A DNA stretch of 53,884 nt, taken from Gemmatimonadales bacterium (GTDB taxonomy: Bacteria; Gemmatimonadota; Gemmatimonadetes; Gemmatimonadales; JACORV01). The stretch spans positions 1 through 53,884 of the forward strand of contig JAUYOW010000232.1 of assembly GCA_030697825.1 (NCBI GenBank), given 5' to 3'. The notes under the pieces are model-generated. The model had not been told where the DNA came from. It did not search any database and was given only the letters and a program-made list of their open reading frames with translations. Both the position numbers and the translations under genes were made by a program. Shown here in pieces: positions 1 through 12,903 of this stretch; the stretch's first letter is position 1; each line of letters begins with the position of its first letter.

Positions 1-185
1 TCGTCCATCGCTGCGTCGTCGATGCTCATCTCGTACTTGAACCCGGAGCAGCCGCCCGGCACCACGCCCACCCGGAGGCCGCCGGTCTCCGCCGGAACAT
101 CCTCGGCCGCGATGAACTCTCTCACCTTCGCCAGCGCCGCCGGCGTGAGGCGAAGGGTGATGGCCTGCTCATTGGTCGTCGCCAT
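1..185 (-). CDS. IscA/HesB/ErpA-type iron-sulfur cluster protein, 5' part
   Basis: The first 61 codons are present; the gene runs off the left edge of the window. The protein starts MATTNEQAITLRLTPAAL and reaches GGCSGFKYEM, where the cysteine matches the first of the three conserved A-type carrier cysteines. The C-terminal CGCG-type pair lies outside the window. A-type carriers hold or deliver Fe-S clusters in the cytoplasm. The ATG at 183-185 (read on the minus strand) is preceded by a strong GGAGGAG ribosome binding site. The Uma2 gene lies 52 nt upstream on the same strand, so the two may share a transcript. Which member (IscA, ErpA or HesB) cannot be decided from the N-terminus. Confidence 0.85.
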   Translation of the reverse strand, partial: MATTNEQAITLRLTPAALAKVREFIAAEDVPAETGGLRVGVVPGGCSGFKYEMSIDDAAMD

Positions 186-237
186 GTGCTCCTCCGCGAA
201 CGTCACGCCTGAAACCTAGGCACGGCGTCGAGCCAGG

Positions 238-813
238 TCAACGTCGCGGTTCCTTTGGCAGTTGCGCCCACACGTCGTTCAAGACGATCTCCAGCTCCGG
301 TGCGTCGGGCGTCACGCGCCACCGCAGCACGTCCGTCACCGATTCCGGCGCTTCGTCCTTCGGGTGCCAGACCTCGACGACGCGGCGGTCGGCATCCACG
401 ACCCAGTACGTGGCGACGCGATTCTCCTGGTACACGCCACGCTTCACCACCCGGTCGCCGCGCGTGCTCGAGGGCGAGAGCACCTCGATCACGAGCCTCA
501 ACGTCTTGTAGGTGCGCCAGTCCGTCGAGACCTCTTCCGGCACCACGACGAGTATGTCTGGCTGGACCCAGACATCATCGCCCCAGAAGATGTCCGCCGG
601 ACCGGAGAAAAGGGTGCGCTCCAGCCCCAGGGGCTTGAGGTACTCGGCGAGGCGAACGAGCAACCGCGTCACGACGCCCTGGTGTACGGCCCGCGGCGCC
701 GGGGTCACGAGCAGTTCCCCGTGCACGACCTCGTAGCGGTTGCCGTCGTCGGGGAGGGCGAGCGCCTCAGCGACCGTGTAGCGTCGGACCTCGGGCAGAA
801 CGGGCATGGCCAT
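238..813 (-). CDS. Uma2 family (DUF820) putative endonuclease
   Basis: About 191 residues with the Uma2/DUF820 pattern: an N-terminal PDDGNRYEVVHGELLVTP block, then PDILVVV, LVIEVLSPSS and a lysine in KRGVYQ, followed by ATYWVVD. These fit a PD-(D/E)XK nuclease fold. The family is abundant in cyanobacteria and other environmental bacteria, and its biological role is poorly known. I chose the ATG at 813 (MAMPVLPEV) because GAGG lies about 9 nt upstream; an in-frame ATG at 843 and one at 807 are alternatives. The gene lies between a Fur-like palindrome about 220 nt upstream and the Fe-S carrier gene downstream, on the same strand. Confidence 0.8.
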   Translation of the reverse strand: MAMPVLPEVRRYTVAEALALPDDGNRYEVVHGELLVTPAPRAVHQGVVTRLLVRLAEYLKPLGLERTLFSGPADIFWGDDVWVQPDILVVVPEEVSTDWRTYKTLRLVIEVLSPSSTRGDRVVKRGVYQENRVATYWVVDADRRVVEVWHPKDEAPESVTDVLRWRVTPDAPELEIVLNDVWAQLPKEPRR

Positions 814-843
814 AGTATTCGGCCTCGGTGGGTAGCGGCGCAA

Positions 844-1081
844 GGGCGAGACACTCCCTAAGATGGTGCCGCATCTCGGCTATCATGGTATCGGATCTGA
901 TGCAGGCCGGTACGGAAAAACGCGTTCAGGCCGCTTCTGGCCGCAGGATAACCACGACCAACGGAGCGGACCGGAGTGCCGCTCGGAGCCGGCGGGCCAG
1001 ACCGCGGGTTAGGGATGGATCATCCATGATGTGAATGATAATCATTCACGACGTGAATTGTCCGCCGCCGGGTTGCGGCGC
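844..1081. other. intergenic region carrying nested palindromes
   Basis: No convincing gene was found here. The region separates the 3' end of the serine hydrolase gene from the start of the Uma2 gene, both on the minus strand. Its right part holds three successive inverted repeats: ATGGAT-C-ATCCAT (1015-1027), a 9-1-9 palindrome (1031-1049) and ATTCAC-GAC-GTGAAT (1044-1058). It is AT-richer than its surroundings around 1030-1060, as expected for an operator or promoter. Confidence 0.6.
1031..1049. promoter_or_regulatory. Fur-box-like operator
   Basis: The sequence GTGAATGATAATCATTCAC is a perfect 9-1-9 inverted repeat. Its 13-base core AATGATAATCATT is identical to the centre of the classical Fur box (consensus GATAATGATAATCATTATC). 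A further half-site, GTGAAT, follows at 1053-1058, giving overlapping palindromes. The only downstream genes oriented to use it are the Uma2 gene and then the Fe-S carrier gene, on the minus strand. Binding by Fur or another Fur-family protein such as Zur is inference. Confidence 0.6.
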
Positions 1082-2278
1082 CTACCTTCTCCCCCCGATC
1101 TCCACGGCGGCCAGGTCAGCAACCCGGCGCCGCACCTCGAAGATCTGCGTGTTCTCTCTCGTGGGGTGCACCCGGTTCGTCAGCAGGATCACGAACAGGT
1201 CCTGATCCGGGTCCATCCAGATGGATGTCCCCGTGAACCCCGTGTGCCCGAAGGCGTGCGGGCCCAGCCGCGTGCCCGCGCTGTTCAGTCCGTCGGGGGT
1301 GTCCCAGCCTAACGCACGCGAGGAGAACGCCGAGTCCTGGCGCCGCGTGAACGCCGCGATGGTCTCGGCGCGCACGAACCCGATCTCCACGTCACGCTCG
1401 CTCGCCGCACCCGCGAAGCCGGGTCCGTGCGCGCCCATGACCAGCGCACGACTCGACGCGCGCGAGCTGGGGAACGTCCCTCCGCGCAGCATCATCTGCG
1501 CGAACCTCACCAGGTCCGGCGCGGTGCCGAACAGCCCGGCGTGTCCCGACACGCCCCCCATCGCGTAGGCGTTCTCGTCGTGGACCACCCCGTGCACCAG
1601 CCGGTGGCGGTACGTGGTGTCCATCTCCGTGGGCGCGATCCTCGGGAGCCAGCTCGGCGGCGGCCGGTAGCGCATGTGGCGCATCCCGAGCGGCTGGAAC
1701 AACAGGCGCTGGACGTACCGATCGAGCCGCTCGCCAGTCATCGTCTCCACCATGTTCGTCAGAATGATCGCGCCGACGTCCGAATAGACCATCCGCGTGC
1801 CGGTGGGGTTCTCGATGGGCTCGTGCGCCGCGCGGTCGAAGATGTCTCCGCGCGTGCCAGCCTGCTGGAAGTACGGCTTCCACGCGGGAAGGCCCGAGCT
1901 GTGCGTCAGTAGGTGCCGTACGGTGATGGTGGAGTCGTGGGTGTAGCCGAACAGCTGCACGTACCCACGCACCGGCGCATCGAGGTCAACGCGCCCGTTC
2001 TCCACCAGCATCATGATCGCGGTCGTGAGCCCGACCACCTTCGTGAGCGATGCGAGGTCGTACACGGTGCGCGTCGTGACGGGCGCGCGGTGCTCGTAGT
2101 CCAGATGACCGAACGCGCGCAGGTAGAGCACGGTGTCACGCCGCCCCACTGCCACCACGGCACCGGGAAACGCGCGGCGCTGGACGGCCTCCTCGAGCCC
2201 GCGGGTCAATGGGAGCCAGCGGCCGCTGGTGTCCTGGCTAGCGGCAACCATCGCGGTCAGCGCGGCGACAGCGAGCAC
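1082..2278 (-). CDS. exported serine hydrolase, beta-lactamase/AmiE-like
   Basis: 398 residues of the class C beta-lactamase/esterase superfamily. The hydrophobic N-terminus (LAVAALTAMVAAS) is a signal peptide, so the enzyme acts in the periplasm. The SxxK motif is SLTK, the second motif is YSD (in place of YxN), and HTGFTGTS matches the third motif (H/K-T/S-G). The start is GTG at 2276-2278. It lies 40 nt downstream of nagZ on the same strand and beside namZ. In Bacillus subtilis an AmiE (YbbE) protein of this superfamily, which removes peptides from MurNAc, is encoded with NagZ and NamZ. By context I infer a role in cell-wall turnover rather than beta-lactam resistance. Confidence 0.8.
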   Translation of the reverse strand: MLAVAALTAMVAASQDTSGRWLPLTRGLEEAVQRRAFPGAVVAVGRRDTVLYLRAFGHLDYEHRAPVTTRTVYDLASLTKVVGLTTAIMMLVENGRVDLDAPVRGYVQLFGYTHDSTITVRHLLTHSSGLPAWKPYFQQAGTRGDIFDRAAHEPIENPTGTRMVYSDVGAIILTNMVETMTGERLDRYVQRLLFQPLGMRHMRYRPPPSWLPRIAPTEMDTTYRHRLVHGVVHDENAYAMGGVSGHAGLFGTAPDLVRFAQMMLRGGTFPSSRASSRALVMGAHGPGFAGAASERDVEIGFVRAETIAAFTRRQDSAFSSRALGWDTPDGLNSAGTRLGPHAFGHTGFTGTSIWMDPDQDLFVILLTNRVHPTRENTQIFEVRRRVADLAAVEIGGRR

Positions 2279-2318
2279 GCGTTTCTATCGTCATGATCGG
2301 CAACGACTTGCGCGCGTG

Positions 2319-4115
2319 TCAAGGCTGCGATGATGCGCGGGTGAGCCCCGCCCCAACCAGATAGAGGGGCCGCAACGCGACGGGCAACCGGCCGCCTATC
2401 CCCGCGCGCCCGAGCAGCGCGTCCGCGACGGCGCCCTCGGCGAGGTCGTTGTCGCTCCAGGCCACCAGATACGACGGCACGCCCGGGATCTGCGCGAGGA
2501 CGTAGGGACTCCCCATGGACGCGACGATCACCGGCGCGCCGGCGCGGGAGAGCTGCTCGATGAGGGCCGCGAGCGAGTCGGGGATCAGCATGGCGTTCGG
2601 CCGCCACGCCGTGGGGCGAACGGCCGGCGCGAAGATCACCGGCCCGCCGCGCTGCGCCAGCGCCCGCACCGAGTCGTACGAAGCGGGACCCGACGCCGGC
2701 CAGATCCGCATGAAGCGCAACGTGTCGACACCGCTCCGGAGCGCCGCCGCGAGCATTGCGCCGGCGTTGGTGTTGTTCTCGTCGCCGTAGGCCACCACCG
2801 TGACGCGCCGCCGCTGCGCGGCGGGCAGGGGCACGAGACCGGGCGTGTCGCGCGCCAGCACGACGCTGCGCTGCGTGATATCCCTCGCGAGCGTCGCATG
2901 ATCACGCCTGCCTACCGTGCCCGGGATCGCGGCGAGGTCCACCGTGCGTCGGCGGAAGAGCCGCGCGCGCGCCTTGGCCGCGAAGAGCCGCGTTACCGAC
3001 GAGTCCAATCGCGCCTCGCTCACCTCGCCGCGCTCCACCGCGAGCACCACCGCCTCGATCGCCGCGTGAGCGTCGGTCGGCATGAGGAGGATGTCGGCGC
3101 CCGCCGCTAGCGCCATCACCGCCGACTGCGCGGCTCCGTAACGCGCCACGATCGCCCCCATGTTGAGCGCGTCGGTGACGACCAGCCCGCGGAAGCCGAG
3201 GTCGCGCCGGAGCAACGTGTCGAGCACGAACGCCGAGAGGGTCGCGGGCGGCGCGCCGTTGCCGGCGAGCGCCGGCACCGCGATGTGCGCGCTCATCACC
3301 GCGTCCACCCCCGCTGCGACGGTGGCGCGGAAGGGCACCAGCTCGATCGAGTCGAGCCGCGCGCGTCCCGCGTTGATCACCGGCAGCGCCACGTGCGAGT
3401 CGGTCTCGGTGTCGCCGTGGCCGGGGAAGTGCTTCGCGGTGCTGAGCATCCCGTGCTCGGCCAGGCCGCGGATGAACGCCGAGGCCAGGACGCCCACCTG
3501 GCGCGGGTCCTCGCCGAAGCTGCGCACGTTGATGATGGGATTGAGCGGGTTGTTGTTGACGTCCACGACCGGCGCGAACACCATGTTGATGCCGACCGCG
3601 CGTCCCTCGAGCGCGATCACGCGGCCCACTTCGTACGCGTCCAGCTCGCGGCCCGTGGCGCCGAGGGCCATATTGCCGGGGAAGGCGGTGCCGCCGCGGA
3701 TCCGCATGGACGGGCCGGACTCCAGGTCCGCGGCGATGAAGAGCGGGACCCGAGACGCACGCTGGAGCGCGTTGAACTTCGCGGCCAGGTCGTACGCCGA
3801 GCCGCCGAGGCCGACCACGAACCCGCCGACCTCGTCGTCCACGACCAGACGGAGCGCGGCGGCCATCGAGTCCTGGTCCGCCGCCCAGTACTCGCCGCCG
3901 ATCCAAGGCATCACTAGCTGGGCGGCCTTCTGGCGCACCGTCATCGAAGACAAGGCCGGCGGAGGGCCCGACTCAGGGAACGACGCGCGCAGGCGGAGCG
4001 GCGCCGCTATGGTGACAGCCACCGCCTCGGGCTCGGGCGCCGGGTTCTCGGGCGGCGGCGTTCGGGCGCACCCGGCACAGACGAGCAGCAGAGCGAAGGA
4101 CGGACGCACGTGCAT
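2319..4115 (-). CDS. nagZ: beta-N-acetylhexosaminidase NagZ, GH3 lipoprotein
   Basis: 598 residues. The N-terminus MHVRPSFALLLVCAGC has a lipobox, so the protein is probably anchored to a membrane outside the cytoplasm, unlike cytosolic E. coli NagZ. The GH3 catalytic domain shows KHFPGHGDTETDSH (the NagZ-type KH-PGHG loop with its Asp-His dyad) and VVTDALNMGAI (nucleophile aspartate). A further C-terminal domain of about 200 residues follows, as in two-domain Bacillus NagZ. The enzyme releases terminal beta-GlcNAc from peptidoglycan fragments. The start at 4115 was chosen for the lipoprotein signal; the longer open frame upstream is antisense to namZ. Its start codon lies 6 nt inside the divergent namZ frame. 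Confidence 0.9.
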   Translation of the reverse strand: MHVRPSFALLLVCAGCARTPPPENPAPEPEAVAVTIAAPLRLRASFPESGPPPALSSMTVRQKAAQLVMPWIGGEYWAADQDSMAAALRLVVDDEVGGFVVGLGGSAYDLAAKFNALQRASRVPLFIAADLESGPSMRIRGGTAFPGNMALGATGRELDAYEVGRVIALEGRAVGINMVFAPVVDVNNNPLNPIINVRSFGEDPRQVGVLASAFIRGLAEHGMLSTAKHFPGHGDTETDSHVALPVINAGRARLDSIELVPFRATVAAGVDAVMSAHIAVPALAGNGAPPATLSAFVLDTLLRRDLGFRGLVVTDALNMGAIVARYGAAQSAVMALAAGADILLMPTDAHAAIEAVVLAVERGEVSEARLDSSVTRLFAAKARARLFRRRTVDLAAIPGTVGRRDHATLARDITQRSVVLARDTPGLVPLPAAQRRRVTVVAYGDENNTNAGAMLAAALRSGVDTLRFMRIWPASGPASYDSVRALAQRGGPVIFAPAVRPTAWRPNAMLIPDSLAALIEQLSRAGAPVIVASMGSPYVLAQIPGVPSYLVAWSDNDLAEGAVADALLGRAGIGGRLPVALRPLYLVGAGLTRASSQP

Positions 4116-5321
4116 GGATTCGTGACTCTGGTTGCGGGTCTCGCCCTGGGAATGCAGAACCCCGTTCGGCCGGGGATCGACGTGCTGCTCTCCGACTCGG
4201 CCCATCTGATCGCCGGCAAGCGACTCGGCCTCATCACCAACCAGACCGGCGTGGACGCGCACGGCGTCTCCACGATCGACCGGTTGGCCCGCTGGCCCCA
4301 CGCTCGCCTTGTCACCCTCTTCGCGCCGGAGCACGGGATCCGCGGCACGGCGCGGCCGGGCGAGCAGGTGCGCGACACGGTGGACGAGGCCACCGGCCTA
4401 CCAATCTATAGTCTTCAGGCCGCAGGGCGAGCGCGACCGCCCAGCGCCGAGCAACTTGCCGGCCTCGACGTCCTGCTGGTCGATCTCCAGGATGTCGGGG
4501 CGAGACCCTACACGTACCACCGCACGATGGTGCTCGCGATGCGGACCGCCGCGAGCGCGCGCATGCGGGTCATCGTGCTCGACCGGCCGGACCCGATCGG
4601 GTGCGCCGTGCAGGGGCCTGAGCTTGCCACGGCCTACCACTCGGCGGTCGGCATCCTGCCCGTGCCCCTGCGGCACGGCATGACGATGGGCGAGCTCGCG
4701 CGCCTGGCTAACGTCGAGCTCGGCATCGGGGCGGACCTGGTGGTCGCGCCCGTATCCGGCTGGCGGCGCTGCTGCTGGTTCGACGAGACGGGCCTTCCGT
4801 GGGTGCCGCCATCGCGGAACCTGCCGGACCTCGAGTCCGCAGCGTGGTATCCAGGCACTGTGCTGCTTGAGGGCGAGGGGCTGACGATCGGCACGAACCT
4901 CTCCGTTGGGCGCGGGACCAACGCGCCGCTGCGCCAAGTGGGCGCGCCGTGGATGGACGCGGCGCGGGTCGCGGCAGCGATGCAACACCGCTACGGCGTG
5001 CGACTCGATACGCTTACCTTCGTCCCGCGCGACCCCGGCGACCGCAAGTACGACGGCGTGCCCGTCCACGCGGTCCGGTTCGGCCGCTTCGACCGCAGGC
5101 GCGGCGACGCGATCCGGGACGTCATCCGCCTCCTGGGCGTCATCCGCGAGCTGCACGGCGATTCGCTGAGGGTGGACTCCACTCTGATGGCGCGCCACCT
5201 CGGGGTGTGGCCCACCGGCCAGGCGGAATGGCCCGAGGAGGTTCGCGCGTTTCTGGCTAGGCGAAGCCCCTATCTCCTGTATCGCGGATCCCCGTGCGTC
5301 CGGCCTCCCCGTTTGCGGTAA
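4110..5321 (+). CDS. namZ: exo-beta-N-acetylmuramidase NamZ (DUF1343)
   Basis: 403 residues. A short hydrophobic N-terminus (HGFVTLVAGLALGMQ) looks like a signal peptide. DUF1343 hallmarks are GKRLGLITNQTGVDAHG, LFAPEHGIRGTARPGEQV, VDLQDVGARPYTY, WVPPSRNLPDLES and LLEGEGLTIGTNLSVGRGT. The family, characterised as NamZ (formerly YbbC) in Bacillus, removes MurNAc from the non-reducing end of peptidoglycan chains, which complements NagZ. The GTG at 4110 overlaps the divergent nagZ start by 6 nt; a GTG at 4122 is an alternative. The two promoters must therefore lie inside each other's coding sequence, or one start is further downstream. Confidence 0.88.
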   Translation: MHGFVTLVAGLALGMQNPVRPGIDVLLSDSAHLIAGKRLGLITNQTGVDAHGVSTIDRLARWPHARLVTLFAPEHGIRGTARPGEQVRDTVDEATGLPIYSLQAAGRARPPSAEQLAGLDVLLVDLQDVGARPYTYHRTMVLAMRTAASARMRVIVLDRPDPIGCAVQGPELATAYHSAVGILPVPLRHGMTMGELARLANVELGIGADLVVAPVSGWRRCCWFDETGLPWVPPSRNLPDLESAAWYPGTVLLEGEGLTIGTNLSVGRGTNAPLRQVGAPWMDAARVAAAMQHRYGVRLDTLTFVPRDPGDRKYDGVPVHAVRFGRFDRRRGDAIRDVIRLLGVIRELHGDSLRVDSTLMARHLGVWPTGQAEWPEEVRAFLARRSPYLLYRGSPCVRPPRLR

Positions 5322-5359
5322 TCCCGCCCCGGGATTAGCTTCGCGTGCTGCGCAAACCC

Positions 5360-6067
5360 ATGAAACTTCGGCAACTGACGCTGCTCCCGGAGCCGGTGAA
5401 GAAGGCGTTCCAGGACTGGATGGATCCAGTCGCGGACAGCCTCGTTCGTGCCGGTCTCCGACCCAACGGGATCACGACGCTCAGCGGCTTCGTGCTGCTC
5501 GCGTCAGGCATCGCGTTCGGCCTTGGCGCGCTCCGGCTCGGCGCGTTCATGCTGCTGTTCTCGGGCGTGTTCGACATACTGGATGGAAAGGTCGCGCGCC
5601 GCGGGAACATGTCCACGAAGTTCGGCGCCTTCTACGACTCGACGATGGACCGCCTGGGCGAGGCGGCGGTCTTCGCCGGCCTCGGCGTGTACATCATCAA
5701 CACCCCGGGCCAGCGCCTGCCGGTCCTCGGCCTCGGCCTCTGCTTTGCGGCGTTGTGCGGCGCGTTCATCGTCTCCTACGCCCGCGCCCGCGCCGAGGGC
5801 CTCGGGCTCGAGTGCAAGGTGGGGTTCGCGCAGCGGGCCGAGCGCATCGTCTTCCTCGGCATTCCGACGATGATCTGGGGCGCGGGCCGCCACGGATGGC
5901 TGCTCCTCGGCATTCTCTTCGTCCTCACGGTCGTCAATTTCATCACGGTCGTGCAGCGGATCGTGCACGTGTTCCGCTCCAGTGCCGGCGCGGCGCCGCT
6001 GGCTGACCCCGTGGCCACGCCGCGGCCGTCCCCCGTGCTCGCCGATCCCGTTGGGAAAGGAACCTGA
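5360..6067 (+). CDS. CDP-alcohol phosphatidyltransferase, probable inositol-phosphate type
   Basis: About 235 residues of a polytopic membrane enzyme. The CDP-alcohol phosphotransferase signature D-x2-D-G-x2-A-R-x8-G-x3-D-x3-D is complete: FDILDGKVARRG, then G-AFYD-STMD. Several hydrophobic segments follow. The family joins a CDP-lipid to an alcohol or alcohol phosphate. The next gene is inositol-3-phosphate synthase, so I infer the acceptor is inositol phosphate, making an inositol phospholipid precursor; phosphatidylglycerophosphate synthase is the alternative. The ATG at 5360 is preferred; a GTG at 5345 would add five residues. No clear ribosome binding site was seen for either. Confidence 0.8.
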   Translation: MKLRQLTLLPEPVKKAFQDWMDPVADSLVRAGLRPNGITTLSGFVLLASGIAFGLGALRLGAFMLLFSGVFDILDGKVARRGNMSTKFGAFYDSTMDRLGEAAVFAGLGVYIINTPGQRLPVLGLGLCFAALCGAFIVSYARARAEGLGLECKVGFAQRAERIVFLGIPTMIWGAGRHGWLLLGILFVLTVVNFITVVQRIVHVFRSSAGAAPLADPVATPRPSPVLADPVGKGT

Positions 6068-6071
6068 TCCC

Positions 6072-7394
<1,323 letters not shown>

Positions 7395-7398
7395 CGGC

Positions 7399-9824
<2,426 letters not shown>

Positions 9825-9828
<4 letters not shown>

Positions 9829-11708
9829 CCACCGTCAGGCTCGTCGTTACGCTCGCCGGCGCGGTGGCGATCGTCTGGGTGCTGTGGTGGTTCCTGGCAC
9901 CGGGACGATCGCCTCCGTCCGCGGAACCATCCTTTCCAGCTCCATCCGGATCCGCCGGACTCGTGGCTGGGCTCGTCGCCATCGTGACGCTGATCGGCTC
10001 CTTGCCGCTGCTGGCCTCCCGCTCGACCGCCGGGGCCGATCTGCTGGCGCGGGCCCTCGGGCCCTCGACCCGCGTGGCGCGGGACGCGATGCCGTGGCTC
10101 TTCGCGCTGCCCGCAAGGTCGCTCCAGATCGGCCTTCTCGTCCTCTCGCTACCCGTGGTGTTCTGGGCCGGCCGTCCGCTCTTCGCCGCCGCGTGGCGGA
10201 GCGTGCGGCGCCGAAGGGCGGACGAGAGCACGCTGATCGGTGTGGCGGCTGCCGTGGCGATGCTCGCCTCAAGCGCCGTGGCGCTCGCGCCGGGACTTCT
10301 AGCCCGTTCGGGCATCGCCGCCGACGCCTCCTTCGAAGTGGTGACCTCCCTGATCGCGCTGTCGCTCGGGCGGCGCCTGCTGGAAGCGCGCTTGCTGGCG
10401 CGCATCGCCGGAATAGCCGCCGCGGCGCCGCCGGCGGCCGTGCCGAGTCCGGAGCTCGCCGAGCGAGTCGGCGGCCTGGTCGCGCCGATGGCGCTCGCTC
10501 TCGCCGTCGCCGCCTTCGTGCTTTGGCTCGACCTCGCGCCCGGGCCATCCGGCGGCCTCGGTCTCGTGGCGTTCGTCTCGGTACTCGTGGCCGCGAGCCC
10601 GGCGACGCTCTACCTCGCCACGCCTACCGCCGTCCGCGTGGGCGCGGGCCACGGCGCGCGGCGCGGCGTGCTGGTGAAGGGCGGTGACGCGCTCGAGGCC
10701 GCGGCGGGTCTGGACGTCGTCGTGCTGGACAAGACCGGCACGGTGACCGAGGGGAGGCCGGCCGTCATCGAGGTGCTAACGAGCTGGAGGACGGACGACC
10801 ACACTAGCGGCCGGGCGCCGCTGGACGAGGAGTCGGTCCTGCGCTACGCGGCCGCCGTCGAGCGTTTCGCCGACCACCCGCTCGCCGCGGCGATAGTGCG
10901 GGAAGCGGGTTCGCGAGAGCTGACGCCCCCCGACGCCGAAGCGTTCGAGGCCCGCCCCGGGCGTGGCGCGAGCGCCGTGGTGAATGGACGCCACGTTGCG
11001 GTGGGGAGCGCGGCGTTCCTCATCGAGTTGGGCGTTGACGTCGGGCCCTTCACCGACGCGGTGGATACGCTGGCCGCGAAGGCGCGGACGCCGGTCCTCG
11101 TGGCCCTGGACGGGGTGCCCGTCGGCCTGCTCGGTCTGGCCGACCGGATCAAGCCGTCCGCCGTCGGGGCGGTGCGGCAGCTTAAGAAGATGGGGCTGCA
11201 CGTCGTCCTGGTGACGGCGGACGTGCGCAAGGCTGCGATCGCGGTGGGGGGGGAGGTCGGCGTGGACGATGTCGAGTCGGGGATGCCGCCGACCGGAAAG
11301 GTGGAGGTGATCCGCAAGCTCCAGCGGTCCGGCCGCCGGGTCGCGATGATCGGTGACGCAGCCCAGGACGAAGCCGCCCTGGCCGCCGCCCAAGTGGGCA
11401 TCGCCGTCGGGGCCGATGCAGAGGTCTCCGATCTCGCTGCGGACGTTGCGCTGACCAGCGGCGATCTCCGGCTCGCGGTCACCGCTCTCGAGCTAGCCCG
11501 CCGCACCATGCGCACGGTCCGTCAGAACCTTTTCTGGGCATTCGCGTACCATGTCGTGGGCCTGCCGGTAGCGGCGGGCCTCCTGTACCCGCTGTTCGGC
11601 GTCGTGCTGTCGCCTCTCATGGCGAGCGCGGCGATGGTGTTATCGTCCGTGGCCGTGCTCGCGAACAGCGTGCGGCTGAACCGCTTCACCCCGACCTTTG
11701 CCACCTGA
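9825..11708 (+). CDS. degenerate P1B-like P-type ATPase lacking the actuator domain
   Basis: About 627 residues. Membrane segments lie at roughly residues 5-25, 45-65, 100-120, 140-185 and 225-262. The phosphorylation motif DKTGTVTEG (Asp 302), the nucleotide-domain HP motif (ERFADHPLAAAIV) and a C-terminal pair of membrane helices are present. Unlike CopA-type pumps, the segment between LGRRLLEA and VGGLVAPMALAL is only about 30 residues, so the whole actuator domain with TGE(S) is missing. The transmembrane CPC is replaced by SPA (258-260), and the hinge GDGxND is GDAAQD. The start is uncertain: CTG at 9825 would overlap the hppA stop as CTGA, and GTGs at 9780 and 9864 are alternatives. Transport activity is doubtful; a regulatory or phosphatase role is possible. 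Confidence 0.8.
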
Positions 11709-11723
11709 TCCCGGAGAACCATT

Positions 11724-12893
11724 ATGAAACGCGTCCCGTTCGTTCTCGTCCTCGGCAGCCTGACCGCCGCGCCGCTCGTGGCGCAGCGCCCCGCCAGCGG
11801 GGCCTTCGTCATCCGCCTGGGCAGCGACACCACGGCGGTCGAGCGCTTCACGCGCACGGCCACCCGGCTCGAAGGCGACGTCGTGTCCCGCGCGCCGCGC
11901 ACCACGGTGCGCCACTACGTGGTGGACTTCGCGCCGAACGGCAATGTCACCCGCGCGGAGATCGTGGTACGTCTTCCCGGCGCGCCGGTGACGGCGACAC
12001 CGTTGCAGCGAATCCTGGCGACATTCACGGGCGACTCCGCCGTCGTCGAGATCCGCCGCGACACGGCGGTTCAGACGCGGCGCGTCGCCGTGGCCGCCGG
12101 TACCGTGCCGATGGTGGGTGGCGCCGCCTCGACGTTCGCCTCGTTCGAGCTCCTCGCTCAACGTTTCCGCGCGGCGCGGAGCGACAGTCTGCCCGTCCGG
12201 GCGTACTACCTGGGAGGAGCTAACACCACCATGATGGGCGTCAAGGCCATCAATCGTGACTCGCTATGGATGTACGACGGGAACGACGTATTCCACGTGC
12301 GCGCGGACCACGACGGGCTGATCCTGGGCGCCGTCCCCTTGAGCGGGACGCAGCAGTTCACCGTGACGCGCGTCGCGACGGTGGATATCGATGGTCTCGC
12401 CACGGCCTTCGGCGCCCGCGACCGCAACGGCCAGGGCCTCGGCGCGCTGTCCACGCGCGACACTGTTCGCGCGACGGTGGCCGGCGCTGCTTTATGGATC
12501 GACTATGGCCGTCCGGCCAAGCGCGGCCGCGTCCTCTTCGGCAGCACCATAGTGCCATGGGGCGAGGTGTGGCGCACCGGCGCCAACGCCGCCACGCAGT
12601 TCAGGACCGACCGCGACCTCGAGCTGGGCGGCGTGCGGCTCCCGGCCGGCTTCTACACCTTGTGGACCATCCCGTCGCAGTCAGGGTGGAAGCTCCTCAT
12701 CAACAGCGAGACGGGGCAGTGGGGAACGGACCATCACGCGAACCGGGACATCTTCCAGCTCGACATGCGTTCCGCGACGCTCCCGCAGCCGGTCGAGCGC
12801 TTCACGATGTCCATCGTGCCCGATGGGCAGGGCGGCGTTCTCAAGCTCCAGTGGGACGCGACCGAGGCTTCGATCCCATTCACCGTTCGATAG
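11724..12893 (+). CDS. exported DUF2911 domain protein
   Basis: 389 residues. MKRVPFVLVLGSLTAAPLVAQ is a signal peptide, so the protein is periplasmic or exposed. The C-terminal half (about residues 245-389) matches DUF2911: IDYGRPAKRGRVLFG, VPWGEVWRTGANAATQF, LPAGFYTLWTIP and GWKLLINSETGQWGTD. The N-terminal half (residues 25-240) is beta-rich and not recognised. The function of DUF2911 is unknown. The ATG has GGAG 9 nt upstream. It follows the P-type ATPase gene by 15 nt on the same strand, so it could share its transcript. Confidence 0.85.
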   Translation: MKRVPFVLVLGSLTAAPLVAQRPASGAFVIRLGSDTTAVERFTRTATRLEGDVVSRAPRTTVRHYVVDFAPNGNVTRAEIVVRLPGAPVTATPLQRILATFTGDSAVVEIRRDTAVQTRRVAVAAGTVPMVGGAASTFASFELLAQRFRAARSDSLPVRAYYLGGANTTMMGVKAINRDSLWMYDGNDVFHVRADHDGLILGAVPLSGTQQFTVTRVATVDIDGLATAFGARDRNGQGLGALSTRDTVRATVAGAALWIDYGRPAKRGRVLFGSTIVPWGEVWRTGANAATQFRTDRDLELGGVRLPAGFYTLWTIPSQSGWKLLINSETGQWGTDHHANRDIFQLDMRSATLPQPVERFTMSIVPDGQGGVLKLQWDATEASIPFTVR

Positions 12894-12903
12894 ATTAGAG
12901 GCC

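Noticed and set aside
844-1014. Small plus-strand frames before the Fur-like site
   Set aside because: No ribosome binding site, no recognisable protein pattern.
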